Positions 1 through 11,472 of a stretch of DNA of 64,000 bases are shown here, piece after piece. Location of the stretch: the NCBI GenBank assembly GCA_050084985.1, contig JBITNC010000001.1, positions 188,170,001-188,234,000 of the forward strand. Direction: 5' to 3'. The notes beneath the pieces were generated by a model. That model did not search any database, was not told the origin of the DNA, and saw only the letters and a list, made by a program, of their open reading frames with translations. The translations under genes were made by a program, and so were the position numbers. Numbering within the stretch: position 1 is the first letter of the stretch; the number at the start of each line of letters is the position of its first letter. The stretch comes from Nageia nagi (lineage: Eukaryota; Pinophyta).

Positions 1-600
1 TTAGATTTTCATAGATAATACATCATTAGGAGCAGAAAGGATGAAATTAATATAATATAAAGGATAGAAAATTAATATCATCATGAGATACTATACCCCA
101 TTCTTAGATACGTATGAGGAAGGACATCATCATGAGGTATTATGCCCCATTCTTAGATATATGATGGTTTATTTAGAATCTAAACAATAAAGAAAAAAGG
201 ATACTAAGGATAGATGATAATTAATTTCCCAACTGATAAAGGAATCAAGGATAAAATTATAACATATTATCAAACATGTAAACAACGATTTTTTATCAAA
301 TTATTATAAGTAACATAATCATAGTAATGTACTTATACAAATAAAAGAGATAAATATCGAGAAGAATCCTTATGTAGCTGCCTAGAAGGATGTCTCTAGG
401 TCTAACATGATTCTTAGTAAATGTACAAAGAAGAAGAAGAGCATATCTAATGGATAATCTTCATGAAGATGAGCATCTTAATGCTTTCTAATATGATACA
501 TAATGTACAAGGAGATTTATCACATTAAAGATCAACATGTCAAGACTCATTGAAATGATGGTGAGACAATCCAAAATTGAGATGCACTAGAGTGGAGGAA
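1..600. other. AT-rich stretch without recognised gene
   Basis: I see no coding similarity here. It precedes a gypsy gag remnant on the plus strand and may be that element's untranslated leader, but no LTR or primer-binding site is visible. It holds one imperfect direct repeat of about 32 bp (79-110 and 128-159, period 49). Confidence 0.4.
79..159. repeat. Short imperfect direct repeat, period 49 bp
   Basis: A block beginning catcatgag and ending ccccattcttagata occurs at 79-110 and again at 128-159 with three or four substitutions. No function is apparent. Confidence 0.6.
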
Positions 601-605
601 GCCAA

Positions 606-2010
606 AATAATGACCAATATTCAACTCTACCATTGACTAATCCTTTACCTTTCAACATTGAGGCCAAAGTGGAGATTTTAACTTTTAGAGGAGAGGTGGA
701 TGTAGAGAAGTTGAATACTTGGTTGAAGCAACTAGGGGTATACTTCCAAGTGCAAGTTGTTTTTGATGATTCTACAAAAATCTCATTCATCAAATTGAAA
801 TTAGGTGGACATTATTTGATGTGGTGGGAAGCTTATAGTGACTTGTTAAGGCATGAAAACCTATTACCTATTTCATCTCAAGTGGAATTCAAGGATTTGT
901 TAAAGGGGAAATTTTATCCCTTGGGACATCACAAGAAGCAAATGATGAAATGGAAATTCCTAAGACAACAAAGAGGTTATATTATTCAAAAATACACTAT
1001 AGAGTTTAAAAAATAAGCCATTGTGTTGGTAATTTCTCTTAAAGATCCAAGTGTGTTGATGAACTACATTGGAGGTTTGCATTCTCATTTGTAAAAGTTA
1101 ATTATGTTGTTTGATATTATTAAACTTGATAAATTTAGTGTGCAAGCACAATATCTTGAGGAAAATGGGAAATAATAAAGGCAATTTGAGAACTCCAAAG
1201 GCATTGGCTCTAGTGGAAAATAAGAGAAAGGTAAAACTCATTACAAGGGAAAATGAAAATAATAACAAGAAAATAAGACTCCCACTGCCAAAAATATGAT
1301 AAGCATTGTTCTCATTACGATAAAGATGGACATGTTGTTGATACTTGTTGGGAACTTCATCCAGAACAGAAGGAGCAAACATTGGCAACCAGGAAAGTAA
1401 AGAGGAAGAGTAAGAAGAGTTTTATGGCAGCAAAAGGTGAGATAGTAAGTGATAGTTCTAATGTTGATAATAAGATCACTTGTGTTACTATGTAAAGGAA
1501 ATATGGTGCTAGTGAGGAACAACATAAAATACAGTTGTTTCATATTAAAATCAAAGTAAAGAGGATAAGGATAGACTCTATCTTTGATCTTGATTCCCAG
1601 GCCAACCTTATTACTGAGAGTTGGGTTAAAACATTAGGAATGGAGACTTTTTCTCATCCTCATCCATATCCTTTATGTTAGTTGAATAATGAAATCAACA
1701 TTGTAAGTTAATTTTTTCTATTAGTAAGAACTTCATTGATGAAGTGGTGGTTGGTGTAGTCCCTCTTAACATTTGTGGTGTTATTTTTGGTAACCTTGAT
1801 TTGTGGTACCAGGATATAATTTATTTCAAGAAATTGAACTAGTATCAACTTGTAAAGAATGGTATTTCTTATGACATCAATACTCATAGAAGTAGGCAAA
1901 AGATGAAGTTGGTGATAAAATTTAAGGATAATGGACTTATCAACTCTAGTAAGAGGTTCATGGTTTATATGATTCGGACAAAAGAAATTATAAAGTTTGG
2001 AGGTCTAAAG
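606..2010 (+). pseudogene. Ty3/gypsy gag and aspartic protease remnant
   Basis: Decayed Gag-protease region of a Ty3/gypsy retrotransposon. The Gag capsid-type domain is read at 633-1016 (WWEAY and FKDLLKGKFYP motifs, then an EFKK stretch typical of plant Retrotrans_gag). It continues past a TAA at 1014 into an SLKDPSV...YIGGLH tract. A degenerate zinc-knuckle region lies near 1290-1365, and a retropepsin-like region near 1570-1990 has DLDSQANLI where DSGS-type motifs are expected, followed by a VVPLNICGVIFG tract. Stops at 1014, 1092, 1493, 1679 and 1840 all sit where Gln would be reasonable. No RT, RNase H or integrase follows. At about 2040 the sequence switches to a non-coding 3' module. 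The element is dead. Family assignment is firm, exact ends are not. Confidence 0.75.
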
Positions 2011-2039
2011 GACTTATCAATGCTAGTAAGAGGTCTTTA

Positions 2040-2689
2040 TGTGTGAAGAAATTATTTGTACGCTTCTTTTCATATTTATGTGTACATTTTTATACTTAGT
2101 TATCCATATGTGATGAACTTGTTTGTACACTTTAGAACATATGATGAACTATTATGGGCACTGTTTAGTTATCTATGTGTGCGGAACTAGTATGTGCATG
2201 TTATCATATGTTTTATTTTTTTATGATGATCAACACATTTTATTTATACAACAAATGACTATAGGTTTGCTTGGCATCTTTGTGATGACTTATAATGCAC
2301 CATTTGATCAGTTTATGGATGGCATTACTTGATTCATTTATCTTATGTTGATATGAATGTATATATGATGCATCTAACTGATACAATTTATGAGTTGTTT
2401 GTAGCTTGTAGGTTTTTTATACAGATTGCAGGTTACTTACTTTAGGTATGCAGGCTCATCATGTCAACATGTTATTGAATAACTACTACTTATACATTGA
2501 AACCATTTATAGTTGATAGTATTATAAACCGTTTATTCAAATGGTTATGTAGTTTAACCTTGTCTAAATCTTATTACTTCTCAAGATGTTAAGTTCTCAT
2601 CTTCAATTATATTTCTTATGGAGGATAACTCTCTTACACTCTCTTTTTATCTTCTCTTCTCTCTACCCCAATATTGCATTACGGAGGGG
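2040..2689 (+). mobile_element. Old retrotransposon 3' module (UTR) before an LTR
   Basis: Non-coding region ending in a purine-rich tract just before an LTR start at 2690. It aligns by eye over several hundred bases with the 3' module of the young copia element (about 10990-11472): the same ordered landmarks appear, such as a ggcatctttgtgatg block, a caccatttgatcag block, ctaactgat, gcaggttac, gaaaccat and an aatattgcatta block before the LTR. It also starts with degenerate copies of the aacttgtt-gtaca tandem unit. It is joined upstream to gypsy Gag-protease sequence, so the element is either chimeric or internally deleted. Confidence 0.7.
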
Positions 2690-3127
2690 TGTTAGAAAAA
2701 ATAATGCATTATTGTATTAATTATTTTTTAGATAGTATCTAAATAATATTATCTCTTCTCTTTATGTAAATATCTATTTAATCCACTTGATACTTAAAAG
2801 TATTCCTAAATAACTTTTAATTATTTAGTGAATTAAATATTGAAACTTGTCCTACACTCATCCCACTTGAGGATATGTTTATCATTTGGTCTTTGGTATT
2901 CCCCTTGGGTAAAAAGGTGAGCTAAAGTGGGATTTTTGCCTATAAATTAAGGGTTCCCCTCAAGCATTCTTCACTCTTATAAAAAGAAAAGAAATGCTCT
3001 TAGATTGATAGGAAGAAATAGAGTTACTAGTCCATTGTAAGAGTGTGTTCTTGAGAAGTAATAAGATCTAGATTAGAGTGAAGTACTCTCTTGTTGAGAG
3101 GAATCACTATATATCATGTATCACTTT
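2690..3127 (+). mobile_element. Old LTR, left part (split by copia insertion)
   Basis: Begins tgttagaaaa directly after a purine-rich tract (acggaggggt), as expected for a 3' LTR. It contains a TATA-like cctataaatt at about 2941. It is interrupted at 3127/3128 by the young copia element and resumes at 11956. Beyond its first bases it does not resemble the young element's LTR. Confidence 0.65.
3123..3127. repeat. Target-site duplication, left copy (ACTTT)
   Basis: Identical to 11956-11960 on the other side of the copia element. This five-base duplication defines both element ends exactly. Confidence 0.95.
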
Positions 3128-3610
3128 TGTTAGAATTTGTAATGAAATATTGTGAATATCTAAACTCCTTGTAAATTCAATTAATCACTTAAGGGTATGT
3201 AGATACCTTAAGAGATTAATTGAATTCTTTAATATGTAGACTTTGACTTTACCAAAGTGGTTAGTTGGTAGGTTGAAGTTAGGTGATACATTTAATGTAA
3301 CCCTAACCTTACCCTTGGGTTAAAGGAAGGTTAGGGAGGTGCTCTCAAGCTAGAAATAGAGGGCCTCTCCTCTTGTAACATAACTAAGTTCTTGGAGTAA
3401 GATTACTCTACTAGTTGTGTAGGAGAGGAAGAGAATAGTTGTAAGAGGGGCATACTTGAGAATTGAGATACTAGTTGTGGATGTACTCCCAAGGAGGGAG
3501 GAACCACATTACACTTGTGTTATCTTGAGTGATTGTGTTATCTTGTGTATGATTGAGTTTCCTAGTCTTAGGTCCTTGAGGATTTGTTTAGATCTAGTTC
3601 AAATCCTTCA
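3128..3610 (+). mobile_element. Copia 5' LTR (483 bp)
   Basis: Starts TGTTAGAATT and ends CCTTCA. Compared with the 3' LTR it differs at 3353 (g versus t), 3467 (g versus a) and 3538 (t versus c), about 0.6% divergence. The first difference turns the TATA box: the 3' LTR reads ctataaatag, this LTR ctagaaatag (3350-3359). The promoter copy that should drive the element is therefore probably weakened. Confidence 0.95.
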
Positions 3611-3612
3611 AT

Positions 3613-3625
3613 TGGTATCAGAGCC
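3613..3625 (+). other. Primer-binding site for tRNA-iMet
   Basis: TGGTATCAGAGCC begins two bases after the 5' LTR end, the usual copia primer-binding site complementary to the 3' end of initiator tRNA-Met. Confidence 0.9.
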
Positions 3626-3629
3626 TTGT

Positions 3630-3710
3630 TGTGGAAGCTCTTCTTCTTGGTGTAGAAGCTCTTCTTGGTGTGGAAGCTCTTCTCTTGGTGTGGAAGCTAC
3701 ATCTTGGTGA
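3630..3710 (+). repeat. Short tandem repeat, about 18-22 bp unit
   Basis: Four imperfect copies of a tggtgtggaagctcttct-like unit directly downstream of the primer-binding site. Confidence 0.7.
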
Positions 3711-4229
3711 TCTTTCTTAATTTCTCATCTTACACTCCATTGGTGAGGTAAATTTTTAAGAGAAGGTATAAATTTCCTCCTCATTTGGTCATTTTTTGGA
3801 TTATTACATAATGCTACTAACACATTATTTGCTATGTGTTAGTCCTTTTTAAGTTGTGATTAACAAATTGCAATTTTTTACTAATCCTCTATGTTACTTG
3901 CAATTTTTAAATTGCTATAGTTCTTTTAAAAAGGGTTAGTATACAAAAATTGTATTTTTTTTCATATTATATTTAAATGTATGTGTTGGTTTAATTATTT
4001 GATTAAATACCAATATATGATGAAAAATTGCAATATATATACTAACATTTTTTATGTTAGTGGTATTATGTTATTACTATTTGCTTAAAAATAGTAATTT
4101 ATTATTGTGAAATTTCTCATATATACTATCATTAGTGAGTTATTGATATGTTCCTAAGCAAAAGGCATCAACATTTCCAAACATAAGAGGAGGACAATTT
4201 TTTTTAGTTTTATTACAAAATTTCACAAG

Positions 4230-4329
4230 CTCAATATAATATATATATATATATATATATATTATTTTTGTTTAAAATAATCAAATATATATATATATAT
4301 ATATTTTTTATTTTTGTTTAAAATAATCA

Positions 4330-4369
<40 letters not shown>

Positions 4370-4420
4370 ATTTTAAATTTGTTTAAACTAATCAAAAAAT
4401 TATATATATATATTTTTTTA
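4230..4420. repeat. Compound (AT)n plus spacer repeat
   Basis: Runs of (AT)n at about 4233-4262, 4284-4304, 4332-4366 and 4402-4410 are separated by near-identical spacers of the type tttttgtttaaaataatcaa. The spacer and the dinucleotide run repeat together, so the array is a higher-order repeat rather than a simple microsatellite. Confidence 0.8.
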
Positions 4421-4513
4421 TTCAAATCCAATAAGGCGGGTCAGGGAAAATAAAAAAATCTATTTTTTATATCTTGGATTAAATACATTAAATTGTATCA
4501 ATTTTCTTAATTC

Positions 4514-4528
4514 GGGGGGGGGGGGGGG
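4514..4528. repeat. Poly(G) run of 15
   Basis: Fifteen consecutive G after ttc, at the boundary between AT-rich and GC-richer leader sequence. Length may be affected by sequencing or assembly error. Confidence 0.8.
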
Positions 4529-5689
4529 TCCTCCTCACACGCGTGGTGGTGGCTCCTCCTGCCCCCGCATGCACGCTCCTCCTGCCCACATCGTCGACTG
4601 GTTCTATGGCCTGCCCAGTTGCGACAGGTTGCGTCCAGATAGTTTAGTTCCCCGCAACCTAACTCGCTTTGATTGTATGCATTTCATCATTGCTAGTATT
4701 TTGCTTCTCATCGCCCTTCGTGGTATCTTGTAGCATCCGGATGGGAATAGCACCATCATGCCACCAATTCCAAATGTTGCTGCCTCCTCCTCTCAGGCTA
4801 TGCACATCCATGGCATGCCAAGATCACAGGATATGCCCAAAATAGCACCAGCAGTACTGCTACAGCTACATCATGGCCCCCATTTTTCAAGCTCTTTTCA
4901 TAGCAAGAGAAGCCTTATAGGAGACTAATAAAATCTAGCTTATGGACTAGTCCATTTTTTGAAGCATTTGGCAGGAGTGGGCCTCATTGGCACGAAGCTA
5001 ACACCGTTGCATGGACTCCACTGATCACAGAATATGCACCCCCTTCACGCACTGCACCAGCCTATGCATTGTTTAACGAGCTGCACGGTGTTGACACAGT
5101 TCTATGGACTACAATGATCGTAGCTTTGTGGGCTGCATCCACCATCCTAGCAAGCTCTACCTGCTATGCCTGCCCTCACAGAGCTTCAGGCCCTACCGGA
5201 TATACATGCGATAGGGGTTTGGTCACATGATCAAGTCAAACAAACCCTCCTCACCGACTGGCCACCCCACGTGCCCTCCCACACCCTATGTGGCTTCCTC
5301 CAGCCACCTTCAGCTCCCTTCTACACACTTTGGTCTCTCTTACCCCCTCTGCCCAGCCTCTCCACCTCCATGAGGCTTACACATGGCCCTTCCAATTTTT
5401 TTTTTCAACTTTAGTTGTTGGGTATTTACTTTTTTTACCCACTCCAAATTTGATTTGATTTTTTGCCTTAGTCCAACTTAAATATTTAAAGGTTTTTTCC
5501 CTACGTCTTTTTTACGTAAATAAAGGCTATATTTACTTCACCTAAATACTTCATCGACCTTTTTTTTTAGGGATGACCCCTTCAGTGACAAATAGGGAGG
5601 CCCCATACTTAAACACCATTTTTTTAGCATCCAAGTTGTTAGCACTTTAAGTAAAAATAGGGGGGATTTTTATAATTTTTTACTTAAAT

Positions 5690-5880
5690 CTTTATGGATC
5701 TTGCATGCTAAATAGATCTTGCATGTTACTTAAATCTTTATAGATCTTGCATGCTAAATAGATCTTCCATGCTAAGTTTAAAATGCATGCTTCTTAACAC
5801 TAAAGCATGCTTAGTACTTAAATCTTGTATGCTAAATAGACCTTGCATGCTAAGCATGCTTAGTACTTAAATTTTTAAGT
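5690..5880. repeat. Degenerate repeat cluster (gatcttgcatgctaa)
   Basis: Several copies of a tagatcttgcatgctaaa-like unit with interspersed gcatgctta and cttaaatctt blocks. The array is irregular and lies in the copia leader. Confidence 0.7.
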
Positions 5881-6738
5881 TAAAATGCATGATGCATGTT
5901 TAAAACTTAATTTTAAGTCATGTACTAATACATGTTTAAGTTATGGATTAATGCTAAGTAGGACTTAGTCTTTGAAAAAATCATTATTTTTGAACTTGAG
6001 CAAAAATATGAAAAATATAAAAGTCCTTTAGGTGTTAGTACAAAACCCATTGGACTCAGTTTTGGACTTTTAAAGTTTCAAGTTCGTGTGGATGGAGTAT
6101 TTTCACTTTACTTTATATTTTTGCACATTTGCTTTATACTTGCAAATACGCAAAATCTTGAAAGTAACCCCTAAAATGAATACATCCGCATGTATTTTCC
6201 ACAACATGACTTGTTTAGGGAGCCATGAGGTGAGGATAGGGCAGACTGGAGCCTTTTTAGTCCAAATACCCAAGTGGTGGTAAGTCCGTCTTAATTGCCC
6301 CTAAGACCTCTGTTGGATTGGACATAACTCTATTAGGTGGACAGGCATGTGTGTAGTGATACCACATGTCCACATGTCCATTCAGGGATTATCCTGATAA
6401 CCTAGGAGGAAAATTGAAAACTTTAATCAAGATAATTAAAATGGCCGATCCAAGATACATCAGATCCTTAGAAAATAGTTAGTACTTCTCCTTGTGAGAG
6501 TATATTACTGACCAAGGTGAACTGGTTGAGGACTGGTAGTACCTGGGCTCCACCTTGTGGGCATCTAGGTGAAGGCCTAATTCTATACAAGAAAACAACC
6601 CCAACTTTATCCTTCTATGGATCGTGGTTAATAAGTTTGCACATATGGGACATGTTTGCTTATTAGATGTTTTATATGTATAGATGGAAAATTGTAAAAA
6701 TTTGCATTCTTATTGCATATTTACTCTTTTTTGTAGCA

Positions 6739-9700
6739 ATGGTTGAAACCTTCGTTCCCAAGCATATACTCGACGGTTCCAACTTTGGAATATGGGAACC
6801 TCGTATGAAAGCCGAGTTACAAGCAAGGAAGCTGTGGCAGACAGTTAGTGAAGACTTGGTCACTCCTACCGATGAGAAGGCTCTTGAAGTATATAACTCA
6901 AAGAATGAGTTAGCAACTTCAATGATTTATCGTGCAGTTTCAGATGATGTCCTTCTCATGATCTCTTCATCAACTTCAGCAAAGGAAGCTTGGGATAGGC
7001 TAAAGAAAATTTACCTTGGGTCCAAATTTTCAAGGAGGTTTACCATTCTACAAAAGTTGTTGCAGTATCGATAAAGTGAAGATGAAAGTGCCTCCATCTA
7101 CTTAAACAAAATCATTGACCTCAGGACACAATTGGTTGGTTGTGGGTACAACTGGATCAATGATGAGTTCATGGTCTTCATCATTCTTCAAAGCCTTACT
7201 ACAAAGTTCAGTAACTTTGTCACAGTTATGGAAACAAGGCTCGATGATGAAGAAGATGTCATCTCACTTGATAACCTTTCTAGACTCCTTCTGAAGCATG
7301 AGGAAACTTTGAACAAGAAAATGTTGAACCTTTCTCCAAAGGACAATAGCATTGCTCTAGGAGCAACCAAAACACCTTTCAAGAAAAAGTTCAAACAGTA
7401 TAAATTCAAAGATAACAAGTCCTCATCTACCTTCAGGAAGTATGACAAAAAGGGCAACAACAATCATGGCAACTACAGGCAAAGGAATGGCAAAGCTGGA
7501 TCAAGCAATCCAACACCTCAGGAAAAGTTTGATGGAACTTGTAACTTTTGTGGTATCTTTGTGCATAAAGAGTATGATTGTCGCAAAAAGAAATTTGCTC
7601 AAAAAGGTAAGGGAAATGCAAATGTGAGACATTTCAATAATAGAAAGAAGAACAAGCATACTGCTACTGTTGCCTACTACTCAATGACTCAAACTATTTC
7701 AAATGATTGGATTATTGATTCAGGATGCACTAATCACATGTGTTATGAAAAGGATAAGTTTGAAAACTTTCATAAGTACAAAAAGGATGCAGTTGTGATA
7801 GGTGATAATACAGTCCTTGATGTTCACGGAATAGGGAGTGTGAAGATTCATGGAAAGACTCTTGATAATGTCTTTTATGTGCCTAAACTAAGGATGAATC
7901 TCATCTTCGTAATTCAGATTACAAGGAAAGGATGCTCATTTGAGTTTACCTCACACTCCTGGTGTGTTAAGAAAGGACTTGTCACCTTGATGAAAGGATC
8001 AGTAAAGGATGACCTTTATATTGTGGATCAAGTACCTTCAAAGATTTGTCTTGCTGCAAATGTTTGTTCAAAGGGTAATCTTTGGCATTAACGATTAGGG
8101 CACCTTACCCACAAGAGTATTCAAGATATGAAAACTCAAGAACTTGTGGAAGGTTTACCTAATATTTCACCCACAATTGGTCTTTGTGAAAGGTGCATTT
8201 TAGGAAAGATGAATAGGCAAAAGTTTGAAAAAGATAAGGCAACTCGGGCTACTCATCCTCTTCAACTTGTGCATTCAGATTTGATGGGTCCTTTTCAGAC
8301 TAAGTCCCTAGGGGGAGCTTCTTATGTTCTGACCTTCATTGATGACTTCAGTAGGATGACATTTGGTTATCTACTTGAGCACAAGGATCAAACTTTTGAC
8401 AGGTTTAAAGACTTCAAGGCACTTGTTGAAAATCAAATAGATTTTAAGATCAAGATGTTGAGATCTGATAATGGGGGTGAATATAATAGCAATGAGTTTA
8501 ATGATTATTGTGTTAAACATGGGATTAAGCAGCAATTCATAATCCCTTACACCCCTCAGCAAAATGGAGTTGCTGAAAGGAAGAATCGAACCATTATGGA
8601 AATGGTAAGATGCATGTTTGGTAACCTTCCTGGGGAGAAGCTGTTCACATTGCTATTCACACCCTAAATAGGTGTCCTACTAAGGTAGTTGAAGGTAAAA
8701 CTCCATATGAAGCATGGACAAGAAAGAAACCTAACCTCTCACACTTCAGGGTCTTCGGTTGTGATGCATTTGCCTTCATTACCTCAGAGAAAAGAAAGAA
8801 GCTAGATAAATGATCAGAAAAATGCATCTTTGTGGGGTATGATAATCAGCATAGAGGTTACAGGCTCTACTCCTCATCCCATAAAACAGTCTTTGTTTCT
8901 AGGGATGTCAAGTTCAATAAACTGTCTGAGGATACGACCTCTCATGCTGAGGTGTCTGATACAGATGATTCTTTGCCTGCACCTAACTGGTTGGATGATC
9001 ATGTAGAGAAGTCACCACAAGAGCAAAATTCTCCAGCACAGAGAATTACAAGGAGTATGACCTTGAATAGCTCTTTATTTGCCAAAATTGATAATACACA
9101 TGAGCCATCAACCTTCAAAGAAGCTTCCAAGCAAGAGTGTTAGATGGAAGCTATGAAAGTTGAGTATGAGGTGCTCATGAAAAATGAAACTTGGGATTTG
9201 GTTCCTTATCCCAATGAGAAAAATGTGATTGGAAATAAATGGATATACAAGGTCAAGTACAATTCTGATGGAAAAATTGAAAAAAACAAGGCAAGGTTAG
9301 TGGCCAAAGGATTCGCTCAGAAATATGGTATTGATTATGAGGAAACCTTTGCTCCTATGGCCAAGATGCCTACTGTCAGAATAATACTTGCTCTTTCTGC
9401 AGCTCAAGGATGGAAAGCTTTTCAACTTGATGTCAAAAGTGCATTTCTCAATGGTGACTTGGATGTTGAAATCTACATGAATCAACCAGAAGGATTTATT
9501 CTAGAAGGAAAAGAGTCTCTTGTGTGCAAGATAAAGAAGTCTTTGTATGGACTTAAGCAAGCACTTAGAGCATGGTACAAGAAAATTTCAGGATTCTTTG
9601 CAGATATTGGTTTTTCCAAGTGCTTCTCAGATTTAGATCTCTATGTACTCAATCAAGGAAAATACGTGGTCTTAATTCTCCTTTATGTGGATGATCTTCT

Positions 9701-10649
9701 CATAATAGGCAATAATATTGAAATCATCCAAGAGTGCATCTCCAAACTAAAGGCAACATTTGAAATGACTGATCTAGGTCTATTGCATTACTATCTTAGG
9801 ATGTAAGTATACCAACATAAAGATTGTACTTATCTTAGTCAATCTAAGTATATATCAGACATCTTGCAAAAGTTTGGAATGGAAGAGTGTAAATATGTTG
9901 CAATACCTGTTTCTCCTGGAATCGTTGTATCACTGAGCTCAGATTCTCAGTTGGCTGATGCTACAGCTTATAGGTAATTGATTGGTAGTCTTTTGTATCT
10001 GACTATCTCTCGACCTGATATTGCCTTTGCAGTGAATCTGATGGCACGATTCATGCAAAAACCATATGTTGAACACCTCAATGCTGTTAAGCAAATCTTG
10101 AAGTATGTGGCAGGGATAAAGGATCTTGCTCTTAAGTATTCCAAAGTGCCCTCAATTGTTCTCTCTGGGTTCTCAGATTCTGATTATGGGGGAGATAGAG
10201 ATGACAGAAAATCAACCTCTGCATATGTGTTTAGCATTGGTTCAAGTGCTATCTCTTGGGCTTCCAAGAAGCAGCCTACTGTGACTCTTTCTACCATCGA
10301 AGTTGAATATCGAGCCATGTCTGTTGCTACCCAAGATGCTATTTGGCTAAGGCATCTTTTGAACGAAATTGGGTATAAGCAAAATGGCCCATCTCTTATT
10401 TTATCAGACAATCAATCGACTATCTCTTTGGCTACGAATCCTGTGTTCCATCAGAGAACTAAACATGTGGAAATCTAAGCCCATTTTATCAGGGAGAAGG
10501 TTCTAGATGACATCATACACTTGCAGTATTGTCCATCTACTGAAAACTCTGCTGATTTGTTCACCAAGCCCCTTCCTGAAGCTCAGTTCTGCAAGCTTAG
10601 GGATTCTCTCGGGTTGGTGAAGTTGCCCTCAAGGGGGAGTGACGTTTAA
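6739..10649 (+). pseudogene. Copia gag-pol polyprotein, broken
   Basis: Gag starts at ATG 6739 (MVETFVPKHILDG). The zinc knuckle near 7533-7580 keeps C-X2-C-X4-H-X4-C (CNFCG...H...C). The protease keeps DSGCTNHM (about 7719). GAG-pre-integrase leads into the integrase core (HSDLMGP, then DNGGEY, then AERKN) at 8080-8660. RT keeps LYVDD near 9690, and RNase H runs from about 10150 to 10600. Stops at 7072 (TAA), 8089 (TAA), 8811 (TGA), 9141 (TAG), 9804 (TAA), 9975 (TAA) and 10476 (TAA), plus a one-base frameshift near 8630-8645, break the frame. Most stops fall where the family has Gln or Arg (for example WH-stop-RLGH, LDK-stop-SEKC, YR-stop-LIGSL). The domain order is the Ty1/copia one (integrase before RT). 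Confidence 0.93.
10632..10643 (+). other. First, internal polypurine tract
   Basis: caagggggagtg follows the end of RNase H directly, where a copia element normally meets its 3' LTR. Here another 830 bp intervene before a second, nearly identical tract and the LTR. Confidence 0.6.
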
Positions 10650-11460
10650 ACTTTTGTTAGTGATGACAACTTCACCTCTAAGAGGCCTTTTTGATTGTAC
10701 ATTCTAGACCTCTGTGGTAAGTTTGCTCTGCGTGACAAACTTGTTGTACAATGTTGTTATAGAGTGTTGATTATTTTATACCTCAATGGTAAGTTTGCTT
10801 TGCATGACAAACTTGTTGTACATTTTATACCTCCATGGTAAGTTTGCTCTGCGTGAGAAACTTGTTGTACAAATTATGAGCATATAATTAATATACCTCC
10901 GTGGTAAGTTCGCTCTGCATGAGGAACTTGTTGTACATTCTAGACCTCCATGGTGAGTTTGCTCTGCATGAGAAACTCGTTGTACAATTTTTATGCTCTA
11001 TTTAAAATCAACACATGTCTATATACAACAGGTGACTATGAGTGATGGCTTGGCATCTCCGTGATGGCTTATAGTGCACCATTGATCAGTTATTTATAAG
11101 ATGGCATTATTTGATTCTCTTATTTGAATATATGATGTATCTAACTGATTTTGTTCATGAGTTGCTTGTAGCATGCAGGATCTTCTTCAGAAATGCAGGT
11201 TACTCACCTTGTGAAAGCAAGCTCATGGAGACTCACATGTCAGCTTAAAGTTGATTGACTACTATGTACAGTGAAACCAGTTGTGGTTAATGATTGTATT
11301 GTAAACCAATTTTTGTCAAATGGTAATGTAGTGAGTCTCATACTAGTTCTCAAAAATATTCTCAAATATGTAAATTTTCTCATCTCCACTTGTATCTCTA
11401 TGGAGGAGAACTCTCTCTTACTCTCTCTCTTCTCTCTTCTACGCTCTATCGCAATATTGC
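10650..11460 (+). other. Extra copia 3' module
   Basis: Non-coding module between two polypurine tracts, containing a 44-bp tandem array (10708-10994). Its right half is clearly homologous to 2220-2689 of the older element. It is not part of a minimal copia structure. Confidence 0.7.
10708..10994 (+). repeat. Tandem array, five copies of about 44 bp core
   Basis: Core unit acctcnntggtaagtttgct followed by ctgcrtgasaaacttgttgtaca, repeated five times with spacers of varying length. Each copy can pair a gtaagttt block with an aaacttgt block, so every unit could form a small hairpin in RNA. Degenerate relatives occur at 2045-2200. Confidence 0.85.
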
Positions 11461-11472
11461 ATTAAGGGGGAG
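11461..11472 (+). other. Polypurine tract next to 3' LTR
   Basis: attaagggggag lies immediately before TGTTAG of the 3' LTR, the expected plus-strand priming site. Confidence 0.9.

Larger units (their letters stand above)
3626..6738 (+). other. Long copia leader with composite content
   Basis: About 3.1 kb between the primer-binding site and gag, with no copia coding sequence. In order it holds a short tandem repeat (3630-3710), AT-rich and (AT)n compound repeats (4230-4420), a 15-G run (4514-4528), a GC-richer segment (about 4530-5400) and a cluster of gcatgcta-type repeats (5690-5880). It ends in a pyrimidine stretch and tag just before the gag ATG. The GC-richer part could be captured foreign sequence; I do not recognise it. 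Confidence 0.6.
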
